This document shows, piece after piece, positions 9,401 through 16,311 of a stretch of 29,699 nt of DNA. The DNA comes from CAZQKW01 sp964594075 (GTDB lineage: Bacteria > Desulfobacterota > WTBG01 > CAIYCZ01): assembly GCA_964594075.1 (NCBI GenBank), contig CAZQKW010000041.1, forward strand, positions 1-29,699, written 5' to 3'. The position numbers and the translations under genes were made by a program. The notes below the pieces were generated by a model. That model had not been told where the DNA came from, did not search any database, and saw nothing but the letters and a program-made list of their open reading frames with translations. Position 1 is the stretch's first letter, and the number at the start of each line of letters is the position of its first letter.

Positions 9401-9552
9401 ATTTCATGCTGCAGCGCTTCTTTTACCTCTTCTGCGCCATAGGCTTTACAGCCAGTCATGCAAATGCGGATACAATATGTCCGGGAAGATAACTCATGGA
9501 CGCACATTTCCCTGAACTGTTCTAAGGCTTTTATGTTGAGAAGCTTTGCCAT
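6421..9552 (-). CDS. nuoF: NuoF-like flavoprotein fused to a GltD/NfnB-like NAD(P)H oxidoreductase
   Basis: This is a 1043-aa cytoplasmic fusion. Residues 1-115 are a thioredoxin-like [2Fe-2S] domain (C31, C35, C67, C71). Residues about 140-540 are NuoF: the GRGGAGFSTGLKW flavin loop (184-197), CNADEGDPGAF, the SLBB region and the [4Fe-4S] motif C474/C477/C480 with C520. The usual ferredoxin tail is replaced by a glutamate-synthase small-subunit module. That module has an FeS N-terminus (C563, C567, C602, C606, C610, C614), FAD site VGAGPTGL (658-665), NAD(P) site VGGGNVAIDVA (791-801) and a CLRCDLER end. One chain thus offers FMN plus FAD and two nucleotide sites, as expected for multi-pyridine or bifurcating enzymes. 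The start codon has only a weak ribosome site, 18 bases after nuoE. Confidence 0.9.
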   Translation of the reverse strand: MAKLLNIKALEQFREMCVHELSSRTYCIRICMTGCKAYGAEEVKEALQHEINVRGLAKSVEVRETGCQGFCARAPVLTIDPMRIFYQEVTPADAADIVTKTIQKGDILGHLLYSDTKTGIKIPIVDQIPFFKLQNRRVLENCGTIDPKKIAHYIGAGGYASFVKIFNGMAPETVITAVEASGLRGRGGAGFSTGLKWKSARASHGMPKYLVCNADEGDPGAFMDRAVLEGDPHRVIEGMIIGAYAIGASWGYIYVREEYPIAVEHMHIAIEQARELGLLGENILGTSFSFDLSLKKGAGAFVCGEETALIASIEGKRGMPRPRPPFPAQRGIDGKPTNINNVETFANVPTIIKHGAEWYANLGTEKSKGTKIFSLAGKVNNTGLVEVPIGITMRQVIFDIGGGIPKGRKFKAVQMGGPSGGCVPEKYLNLPIDYESLQAIGSIMGSGGMVVMDENNCMVEIARFFLSFTQSESCGKCTPCRLGTKQMLEILTRITQGRGCLADIDMLVTLGKAIMKSSLCGLGQNCPKPVLSTIAYFREEYIAHIRDKRCPGAVCEALVISACHHTCPVGIRVPKYIAAVAEGNYIEAAEIIRERNPFPAICGRICHHPCEIKCRRGELDEAVAIRALKRFAADRYFATVHEPPPPFPITKKQKIAIVGAGPTGLTCAYYLARTGYSVTVFEALPVGGGMLMVGVPEFRLPKAVVQKEIEYIEHRGVEIKYNTPVNMNFTLEDIKRLGYAAIFIAAGAQKSQRIGIPGEDENLRGLYYGLSFLRDVKLEHEMYVGRQVIVVGGGNVAIDVARSSLRLPWKGEGQREVHLVCLETREEMPAFKEEVAEAIEEGVLIHHSLGIKRIIARDSTVAGIETLSVASVFDADGKFHPTFIPESEGFFPADTLILSVGQAPDLSFLPPDSNLERTKWETLVVNQNTLATNIPGIFAGGDFVTGPTYIIESIAAGRRAAAAIDKYLCGDTSPIVFVDEREHLHHAVMEEELKDVEEEKPRVKMPLAPAEDRIHDFREIELGFTEEKAREEAKRCLRCDLER

Positions 9553-9570
9553 AAACTAACTGCGGGTTCT

Positions 9571-10041
9571 TTATTTTTCGTACTGTTTCAGAATAGAGCC
9601 GATTTTAGGTGGCGACAGCTTGCCAAAATATGTTTTGTTGACCATCATAGTGGGTGCAAGAAAACAGGCGCCAAGACAGGCAACCGTCTCGAGGGTGAAA
9701 TGGTAGTCTGGTGTTGTCTGCCCTTCATCAACCCCGAGTTCCCGTTTGATGATTTTAAGCACGCTGCGCCCACCGCGGACATGACACGCGGTGCCCCGAC
9801 AGACACGGATTACATATTTGCCCCGTGGATTGAGCGAAAACTGCGAATAAAAGCTGATAACCCCTTGAACTTCACTGGGAAACAGATGGAGAGCGTCTGC
9901 AACGGGCTCAATTAATTCAGGCGGAATATAACCGCATTCTTCCTGAATTTTTTGGAGAAGCGGAATAAGCGGCCATTCCTGGGAGCAGTATTCTGTTATA
10001 AGCGCACGTATAACATTTGTGTCGAATTTTTTGCCGTTCAT
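9571..10041 (-). CDS. nuoE: NuoE-like [2Fe-2S] subunit
   Basis: This is a thioredoxin-fold subunit that partners NuoF in NADH dehydrogenases, [FeFe]-hydrogenases and NAD-linked formate dehydrogenases. At 156 aa it is normal for the family. The [2Fe-2S] ligands are C81 and C86 (VCRGTACHVRG) and C122 and C126 (CLGACFLAPTMM). The N-terminal helical part with CGYIPP and PSEVQGVISFY matches NuoE/HoxE. Its ATG overlaps the stop of the upstream NuoG/FdhA-like gene (ATGA), so the two are translationally coupled. It is expected to sit between the NuoF flavin and the FeS chain of the large subunit. Confidence 0.94.
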   Translation of the reverse strand: MNGKKFDTNVIRALITEYCSQEWPLIPLLQKIQEECGYIPPELIEPVADALHLFPSEVQGVISFYSQFSLNPRGKYVIRVCRGTACHVRGGRSVLKIIKRELGVDEGQTTPDYHFTLETVACLGACFLAPTMMVNKTYFGKLSPPKIGSILKQYEK

Positions 10042-12569
10042 GAGGATACCTTTTCAATGCGGACTTTAAAATTTTTAAATCCACTCCCCGAAACGCTGAA
10101 TGGAAGCAATGTAGATCTCCGGGTGAATGGCAGCGGGAGAAAAACCGTCCCCTGTGGGATTTTTTTGGTGCAGCGGCTTTTTATTAGTTTTTCTCCCGCC
10201 GGCGACACCAGCCGGATATTTTCATGATCAGAAATGTTCATCCGTGCTGCGTCATCCATATTAAGTTCCGCATATTCATCGGTGGTTATCTTTGCGAGCC
10301 GTCGGCAGTGAGCCGTCTTGTGCCCCGCATCCAACTGAAACAAAATTGAGCCCAAAACAAGCAAAAAGGGATATTCAGGGTCTGGTAGAGAAAGCGGCTC
10401 ACCAATCTGTGGAACACACAGCGTTTGTTTTGCCATTGTTGCTGGTGTGGAAAGAAGATGTGAAGAATACGTCGCACTATTTCCCGACACGACCATGTCC
10501 GCATAAGCGGGCACTTGCGTTTTGATGTTTTCTAAAATCTCCACCGGGGAACCAAAATTTAAACCAGCGCCGAGCTTATTGGCCAATTGAGTTATTATGA
10601 CCCACCCCGGCAGGCTCTCACCAATCGGATTTATGGCGGGACGCATAAACTGTACCCGATTTTCCATATTGGTTATTGAACCGGCGTTTTCTGCAAAGCT
10701 GGCGACAGGAAGAACAATATGAGCTTTTTGAGCAGAACGAGAAAGAAAGGAATCAGCCACCACGAGTAAGGCGAGCTTATCCAAGGCGGCGAGAACCTGC
10801 TGAGCACCAGGGAGATTAACTGCCGGATCATCCCCAATAATCCACAGACCTTTAATATGACCAGCGAGAATCTCCTGAAAAACTGTTTCAGGCGTTTTGG
10901 TCTCCAGTAACCCGAGATGCATACAGCCTACTGCATTGCTCTGTTTGAGAACCGGAAACAGAATGACTTCCCTGTTGGTGAGCTGTTCAATCAGACAACT
11001 CATGGTGCAGATCATTCTTACTAAGTTTTTACCCCGAGGTTGCTGGATAATACCGTTGCCAAAGGCAATTACTTTTTTCTCGGCGGCACAGAATAGTCGC
11101 GCTGCTTCCTTGATATGCCCGAACGGTATTCCCGTGGTCTTTTCAAAATCCTCCGGAGAAACCTGCTGGTACAACCTTCTGATTTCTTTTAGTTCCCCGG
11201 GGATGGAATTTTTGCCGGACAGCTCTTGCATAATGGCGCCGAGCAGGCTCGATAATACCATTTCATCAGTTGCTGGCTTAGGGCGTAACCAGACCGATGC
11301 CTGTCTGCACAGTTTGTTTTCAATCGGGTCAATCACAATGAGATGCGCGCGGTTGTTGCGGACAGCTCGTTTAATGGTATAGCTCAGGAGGGGAGCCGAT
11401 GCCGGGGGATTTGTTCCTATAATAAGCAGCGATCCCGCGCCTTCAATATCGTGAAAGGTGTGTCGGCTGCCGTTCCAACCAAGTGTTTCTCTCATCCCGT
11501 CAATAAGGACACCCATGTCCATACCCGTATTGCAGCACAGATTGGTTGTTTGGAGAACGCGTGAGGACAGGAGGCTGAGCAAAAAGGCTTCTTCATTGCT
11601 GCAATGGGGGCTGCACAAAATTGCCACGCTCTCAGGCCCATGAAGTGCAATAAGATCCTTGAGACCTGTTGCTGCGGCAGTAAGCGCATTTTCCCAGGAG
11701 GTAGCAACAAGCTCACCATCCTTTCTAATAAGGGGTTTTTGTAAGCGGTGTGGATGATTGACATATTCATAGCCAAAACGGCCTTTAACACAGAGCGTTA
11801 CGCCATTGGGTGAGCCGGGAATTCCCGGGCGCACGCCGACCACGCAATTATCTGCAACCTCCAGTTCATAGGCGCAGCCGCAGGCACAAAAGGGACAGGT
11901 TGTTACAATACGCCGGGGCGATGTGGATACACGGGGTTTATCGCGTTCAAAGAGCGCCCCGGTGGGACAGAGTTCCATACACGTACCGCAGAACGTGCAT
12001 ATTGAGCGGTCCAATGGCCAATCGTGGAGCGTGGCAGGGCGTGCATCAAACCCTCTCTCTAAATAGTCAATTGCGCCTTCCACGACCAATTCATGATCCG
12101 CCCTGATACATTTTGCACAGAGGATGCACTTGCTTAAATCGCGCAGCAAAAAGGGGTTTACCTCCTGGGTTCCTGTATAGCGGGGCATGGGATAAAACTC
12201 CACAAGGCCAATACCGAGATCTGCCGCTACCTGCCGCAAGGCGCAACGGTTACCCTTTTCACAGACAATGCACGAGTCAGGGTGACTGGCTATCATGAGC
12301 TTCACTATGACGGCGCGCGTATCTCGCACGAGCAGTGAATCGGTCCTTATGTTCATTCCCTCAGCAGCAAGGGTGATGCATGCCGGGAGCAGCGTCCCGC
12401 GGTTTTCATCTTCCACCACGCATACACGACAGGCACCGTATGGATGAAGATGCCGGTCATGACACAGGGTGGGAATCGCGATTCCGTACTTCTGGGCGAC
12501 CTCCAAAATGGTATCGCCTGATTGCCCGGTTACCGGTATGCCATTTATGGTAAACTTGATTTCCTGCAC
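10038..12569 (-). CDS. NuoG/FdhA-like molybdopterin-family subunit, active site atypical
   Basis: This large cytoplasmic FeS protein has the NAD-linked formate dehydrogenase/NuoG layout. Residues 1-75 carry a [2Fe-2S] domain (C36, C47, C50, C64), followed by a His-Cys3 cluster (H96, C100, C103, C109). A two-cluster ferredoxin domain comes next: C148/C151/C154 with Asp158 where a fourth Cys is usual, then C191/C194/C197/C201. The molybdopterin domain has its own cluster at C225/C228/C232/C260. A C-terminal dinucleotide-binding domain is present. The catalytic segment reads TNLCCNTGMD (342-351), so the Cys/Sec-His pair of true formate dehydrogenases is not preserved. Formate oxidation is therefore doubtful, and a role as electron conduit or for another substrate is possible. 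The start is taken at GTG 12569, next to the ferredoxin domain; an in-frame GTG at 12620 would add 17 residues. Confidence 0.85.
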   Translation of the reverse strand: MQEIKFTINGIPVTGQSGDTILEVAQKYGIAIPTLCHDRHLHPYGACRVCVVEDENRGTLLPACITLAAEGMNIRTDSLLVRDTRAVIVKLMIASHPDSCIVCEKGNRCALRQVAADLGIGLVEFYPMPRYTGTQEVNPFLLRDLSKCILCAKCIRADHELVVEGAIDYLERGFDARPATLHDWPLDRSICTFCGTCMELCPTGALFERDKPRVSTSPRRIVTTCPFCACGCAYELEVADNCVVGVRPGIPGSPNGVTLCVKGRFGYEYVNHPHRLQKPLIRKDGELVATSWENALTAAATGLKDLIALHGPESVAILCSPHCSNEEAFLLSLLSSRVLQTTNLCCNTGMDMGVLIDGMRETLGWNGSRHTFHDIEGAGSLLIIGTNPPASAPLLSYTIKRAVRNNRAHLIVIDPIENKLCRQASVWLRPKPATDEMVLSSLLGAIMQELSGKNSIPGELKEIRRLYQQVSPEDFEKTTGIPFGHIKEAARLFCAAEKKVIAFGNGIIQQPRGKNLVRMICTMSCLIEQLTNREVILFPVLKQSNAVGCMHLGLLETKTPETVFQEILAGHIKGLWIIGDDPAVNLPGAQQVLAALDKLALLVVADSFLSRSAQKAHIVLPVASFAENAGSITNMENRVQFMRPAINPIGESLPGWVIITQLANKLGAGLNFGSPVEILENIKTQVPAYADMVVSGNSATYSSHLLSTPATMAKQTLCVPQIGEPLSLPDPEYPFLLVLGSILFQLDAGHKTAHCRRLAKITTDEYAELNMDDAARMNISDHENIRLVSPAGEKLIKSRCTKKIPQGTVFLPLPFTRRSTLLPFSVSGSGFKNFKVRIEKVSS

Positions 12570-12622
12570 AACTGTTCTCTGCAAAGAAATTTCAAAGATG
12601 GATATAATAGCCGTTAACACAC

Positions 12623-13006
12623 TCAGCGTTGATGCGTCGCTCGCTCACACGCGTTACGTATCGCCAACATCAGCTCGTCATTGCCAAAGGTGTTGACATG
12701 ATAATAAAACACCTTTTGTTGTCTCACCTTTGCTTCAAGCTCAGGGGAATTATTTTCAGCAGTGAGGATAATGCGTATTTCCGGATCAATACCGCATATA
12801 ATGGGCACCGCTTCATAGCCTTTCATTTCAGGCATTTCTACATCCATAACGAGAACGTCGATCTTTTCTTTTTGAATCTGATACATGGTTTTTTTCAGGC
12901 TATCTGTTATGCTCACACTATACCCACCCTGCGCAAGGAGCAGCAAAAGACTTTGTGCCCGGTTTTGGTTGGCATCTGCAATCAGGAGCTTCTGGGGTTT
13001 GCGCAT
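12623..13006 (-). CDS. Degenerate single-domain receiver
   Basis: This 127-aa receiver is the first gene of the NuoEFG-like/MetVF run. The phosphoacceptor D55 (VMDVEMPEMKGY) and the switch Thr82 (ILTAEN) are present. The acidic pocket is reduced to IADAN (a single D11 in place of an Asp pair), and the conserved Lys-Pro is missing (HVNTF near 103-107). It therefore probably cannot be phosphorylated normally and may be a pseudo-receiver acting as a scaffold or allosteric partner. The stop lies within 55 bases of the large-subunit start. There is no clear Shine-Dalgarno before ATG 13006. Confidence 0.8.
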   Translation of the reverse strand: MRKPQKLLIADANQNRAQSLLLLLAQGGYSVSITDSLKKTMYQIQKEKIDVLVMDVEMPEMKGYEAVPIICGIDPEIRIILTAENNSPELEAKVRQQKVFYYHVNTFGNDELMLAIRNACERATHQR

Positions 13007-13056
13007 AATTTAATTTTCACCCAGTTTAAGTTATTGAATATGCCCATTTATTCACA

Positions 13057-13074
13057 TGGCACAGAATATACCAA
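13057..13074 (-). promoter_or_regulatory. Weak sigma-54 (-24/-12) promoter candidate
   Basis: On the minus strand TTGGTATATTCTGTGCCA has the invariant GG and GC dinucleotides separated by ten bases, as required for sigma-54. The flanking bases match the consensus only partly. Transcription would start near 13047, giving a leader of about 40 bases before the degenerate receiver gene. A sigma-54 activator is encoded on the other side of this region, which makes the site more plausible. Confidence 0.3.
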
Positions 13075-13260
13075 TATTGGGTAATGCTTTTACCGGTGAA
13101 TACTTTGCATTAAGATGTGCATAACCAGTAAATAAACCTACAGATATAGTCGTATGGTGGTAAACCGGCAGGTATCGTAGAGGCTTAATATATTGTAGAA
13201 AATATTCACACCTGTGGCAAAACTCCTCAAAAAACTGTTTCAATCATGATTTTTTTGTTT

Positions 13261-13266
13261 TATAAT
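13261..13266 (+). promoter_or_regulatory. TATAAT -10 box before the plus-strand signalling cluster
   Basis: A perfect TATAAT is present. The base run 17 nt upstream (TTTCAA, 13238-13243) is a poor -35. If used, transcription starts near 13273, which would exclude translation from ATG 13265 and favours ATG 13328 for the kinase. Confidence 0.35.
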
Positions 13267-13327
13267 GATTTTTTATCAAATTCCTCTCTCTGTGCCGCAA
13301 ATTTCTTCAACAGCTAAAAAGACAATA

Positions 13328-14824
13328 ATGTCCCTTAACGCCAAGATAAATATAGATAAAGAGCTTTATCGTTATCAGCTCATAACAGAAATGAGCAATG
13401 ACGGCGTGCTGGTTTTTGATGAAGATTGCCGGATCATATTTGCCAACAGCATGGCAAGCGAGCTCACGGGGTATTCTAAAAAAAAACTCCTCACCATGAC
13501 ATTCATGACCCTTCTTGAGCACAGCGACCACCGTATTTTTCAGGATCTAATGGTACAGGTGCAGGAAAAAGAACGTGCGAAGGTCTGCGCTGAGTTAAAG
13601 ATGGTGTGCAGGGACCAGAAGATAAAGAACATAGAGATCTGTATCACCAGCAACCGCGAAGAAGGAACGATTAAATACTATGCCTATATAAAAGATGTCT
13701 CTGCGCAGAGAGAGATGGCGCATGAATTGAAGCGTACCAACCAGTTTTTTAAAAATCTTCTGGAGGGCTCGGTTAATGGCATCATTGTAGCTGATAACCG
13801 TGGGAAGATAATGATCTTTAATGCTGAAGCCCAGCGAATCTTAGGATACCAGGCAGAAGAAATGCTTGAACAGAACGTAACGAAGCTTTACCCGAGCCGT
13901 GACGAAGCCAAAGAAATTATGCGCAAGCTGAGAAGCAGTGAGTTTGGCGGGAAAGGAAAACTCAACCCTATTGTTTATTCAGTAATAAGCAAAACGGGAG
14001 AGGTAATTCCCATACAGCTTGCAGCTTTCTTAGTTTATGATGAGGAAGGAAATGAACTGGCAAGTGTCGGTGTATTCCGTGACCTACGCGAGCAAATAAA
14101 AATAGAAAAAGAGCTGCAAAAAACCCAGCTCCAGCTTATTCAATCAGAGAAGATGGCATCACTGGGTAAGCTTGCTGCAGGTGTTGCACATGAAATTAAC
14201 AATCCGCTCGGCGGTATTCTCATTTATGCAGGTTTGCTGTATGAAGAAGCATCGCCTGAAGATCCGCAAAGGGAAAAACTGGGAAAGATCATAGAAGCAA
14301 CAACCCGGTGTAAGCGGATTGTCAAAGACTTGCTGGAATTTGCTTATCAGGGAAAAGACCAATTTGAAGCACTTGATATTAATCACAATGTCGAACAATG
14401 CCTGGCGTTGCTTCAAAATCAAGCATTGTTCCATAATATAACAATCGAACGCAATTTCTGTCCACACCTACCTAAAATTCAGGGCAACAGTGGACAGCTT
14501 AATCAGGTATTCACCAATATTATTGTGAATGCCGCTGAAGCCATGCCGCATGGCGGCACCCTCATAATAAACACCGAACGGTCCCCCCGCAAGGGATTTA
14601 TAAAAATAGAAATTAAAGATACCGGGTGTGGCATCCCCAAACAATATCTTTCCCAGATTTTCGATCCGTTTTTTACTACAAAAGAGGTAGGCAAAGGAAC
14701 CGGCTTGGGGCTCAGCATTTCCTACCGTATCATAGTAGATGCGCACGGAGGGCTAATATCTGTGAAGAGCGCAGAAGGAAAAGGCACTGCGTTTATTATT
14801 GAGCTTCCCATTGCATCGGCATAA
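13328..14824 (+). CDS. Soluble PAS-PAS histidine kinase (NtrB-like)
   Basis: This cytoplasmic sensor kinase has 498 aa from ATG 13328. Two PAS domains come first (about residues 15-130 and 135-255), the second containing the typical NGIIVADNRGKIMIFNAEA start. Then comes a dimerization domain with phospho-His H288 in AAGVAHEINNPLGG and an ATPase domain with G2 motif GTGLGLSIS. The HEINNPLG signature places it with NtrB/AtoS-type kinases that phosphorylate NtrC-type regulators, and such a regulator is encoded immediately downstream. An alternative start at 13265 adds 21 residues but overlaps the likely -10 box. No membrane segments are seen, so the input is cytoplasmic. Confidence 0.88.
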   Translation: MSLNAKINIDKELYRYQLITEMSNDGVLVFDEDCRIIFANSMASELTGYSKKKLLTMTFMTLLEHSDHRIFQDLMVQVQEKERAKVCAELKMVCRDQKIKNIEICITSNREEGTIKYYAYIKDVSAQREMAHELKRTNQFFKNLLEGSVNGIIVADNRGKIMIFNAEAQRILGYQAEEMLEQNVTKLYPSRDEAKEIMRKLRSSEFGGKGKLNPIVYSVISKTGEVIPIQLAAFLVYDEEGNELASVGVFRDLREQIKIEKELQKTQLQLIQSEKMASLGKLAAGVAHEINNPLGGILIYAGLLYEEASPEDPQREKLGKIIEATTRCKRIVKDLLEFAYQGKDQFEALDINHNVEQCLALLQNQALFHNITIERNFCPHLPKIQGNSGQLNQVFTNIIVNAAEAMPHGGTLIINTERSPRKGFIKIEIKDTGCGIPKQYLSQIFDPFFTTKEVGKGTGLGLSISYRIIVDAHGGLISVKSAEGKGTAFIIELPIASA

Positions 14825-14878
14825 CCAGGTGGGGTGTCATACTGTCGCTGCAGGCAGCTGGAGCGTGGGAGTTATTGT

Positions 14879-16237
14879 ATGTATAGTCGGGTTTTAGTTG
14901 TTGATGATGAACAGATCATACGGGATAGTTCTCGTGCCGTATTAGAAAAAGAGCGGTATATCGTTGATACCGTAGCAACTGGTGAGGAACTCCTCCGGAA
15001 CATTACAACATATTACTATGATGTAATCTTGTTGGACCTTATTCTTCACGACATGCAGGGGATAGATATTTTAAAGGAAGTCAAACAGCTCAATCCTGAA
15101 CAGCTTATCGTTATCATGACGGGCTATCCGTCTATTGAGACCGCTGTGGAGGCGATGAAGTTGGGTGCTGCAGATTACATTGCCAAGCCATTCAGCCCGG
15201 AGGAATTGAGACTCTTGGTTAAGCGCACGCTGGAAAAGAAAAAGCTCAAAAATGAAAATGAATTGCTTCGGCGACAGCTTGAAAGTCGATGCAACCATGA
15301 ACTCGTTACCGGTCCCAGCAAAAGTATCCGTGCCGTTATGAGCATTATCGAACGCGTTGCGCCCACTGATTGCACGGTGCTTATCACTGGCGAGAGCGGC
15401 ACCGGTAAAGAACTCTTTGCCCGTGAAATACACCGCCGGAGCATGCGCCACAACCGCGAGTTTGTTCCGGTTGACTGTTCAGCGCTGGTGGAAAGCCTGA
15501 TGGAAAGCGAACTCTTTGGTCATGTCAAAGGATCATTTACGGGTGCAATTGAAACGAAACACGGCTTCTTTGATTTGGCAAATGGGGGAACATTCTTTTT
15601 TGATGAAATCAGCAACCTTAGTCTGAATATCCAGGCCAAGCTGCTGCGCGTGCTTCAGGAACGCGAGATAAAACGGGTGGGGGGACTGCAGCGCATCAAA
15701 GTAGATGTCAGAGTTATTGCCGCAACCAATCAGGACTTGCGCGAAGCTGTCAACCGGAAGTTGTTTCGCGAAGACCTTTATTATCGGCTGAGTGTAGTGC
15801 CGATTTCGCTGCCGCCGTTGCGTGAACGGATCGAAGATATCCCGCTTCTGGTCCAGCATTTTATAAAAAAATATAATCGTCGTCGCAGGGAAGTGATAAC
15901 CGGCATAGAAACCGGAGCCCTTGACGTGTTGCAAAAGTATCCTTGGCCGGGAAACATCCGCGAGCTGGAAAATACTATTGAGCGGGCCATGGTTCTTGAA
16001 GAGGGACCGCGCATTACCTGTGAAAGTTTGCCCTGGCACGTGCGAACTAATGAAGAGGCGTTTTTGAATCAAATCATCGCAACTGGCTGCAAACTCAGGG
16101 ATATGGAAAAAAAATACATAAAAAAAGTTCTTGAGCAGCATTGCTGGAATAAAAACCAGGCGGCACAGATTTTAGGAATAGATCGCAAAACGCTGTATCA
16201 AAAAATCGCGCGATATAACCTCGCTCCGGACAGATAA
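14879..16237 (+). CDS. Sigma-54-dependent response regulator (NtrC family)
   Basis: This 452-aa activator has a receiver with phosphoacceptor D53 and K103, where the usual Met-Pro after LDL is changed to ILH. The AAA+ domain has Walker A GESGTGKE (171-178), sigma-54 contact loop GSFTGA (218-223, Ser instead of the common Ala) and Walker B FFFDE (239-243). A Fis-type helix-turn-helix ends it (about 410-450, NKNQAAQILGIDRKTLYQKI). ATG 14879 has a GTGGGAG ribosome site, so the upstream GTG at 14834 is unlikely. It is the only protein in the window with a recognisable DNA-binding output, and the kinase just upstream is its probable partner. Targets may include the metabolic operons here. Confidence 0.93.
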   Translation: MYSRVLVVDDEQIIRDSSRAVLEKERYIVDTVATGEELLRNITTYYYDVILLDLILHDMQGIDILKEVKQLNPEQLIVIMTGYPSIETAVEAMKLGAADYIAKPFSPEELRLLVKRTLEKKKLKNENELLRRQLESRCNHELVTGPSKSIRAVMSIIERVAPTDCTVLITGESGTGKELFAREIHRRSMRHNREFVPVDCSALVESLMESELFGHVKGSFTGAIETKHGFFDLANGGTFFFDEISNLSLNIQAKLLRVLQEREIKRVGGLQRIKVDVRVIAATNQDLREAVNRKLFREDLYYRLSVVPISLPPLRERIEDIPLLVQHFIKKYNRRRREVITGIETGALDVLQKYPWPGNIRELENTIERAMVLEEGPRITCESLPWHVRTNEEAFLNQIIATGCKLRDMEKKYIKKVLEQHCWNKNQAAQILGIDRKTLYQKIARYNLAPDR

Positions 16238-16311
16238 AACAATCATAAAGTGTGCAGGTGCATGATACCGCAGGGTATTCATACGGGTGAATAGAGAGGA
16301 TTTTGGAAAAA

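Larger units (their letters stand above)
13007..13327. other. Divergent control region between the metabolic operon and the signalling cluster
   Basis: About 320 AT-rich bases separate two divergent gene runs, so both promoters should lie here. I see no ORF apart from the 5' extension of the plus-strand kinase, which I consider untranslated. A sigma-54-like element faces the minus operon (13057-13074) and a TATAAT box (13261-13266) faces the plus cluster. Confidence 0.5.

Noticed and set aside
13057..13074. Sigma-54 promoter on the plus strand (TGGCAC at 13057-13062)
   Set aside because: The -24 half is perfect, but no GC dinucleotide occurs at the required -12 spacing.
14834..14878. Upstream GTG start for the sigma-54 activator
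   Set aside because: It adds a Cys-rich 15-residue tail before a standard receiver N-terminus, while ATG 14879 has a GTGGGAG site at good spacing.
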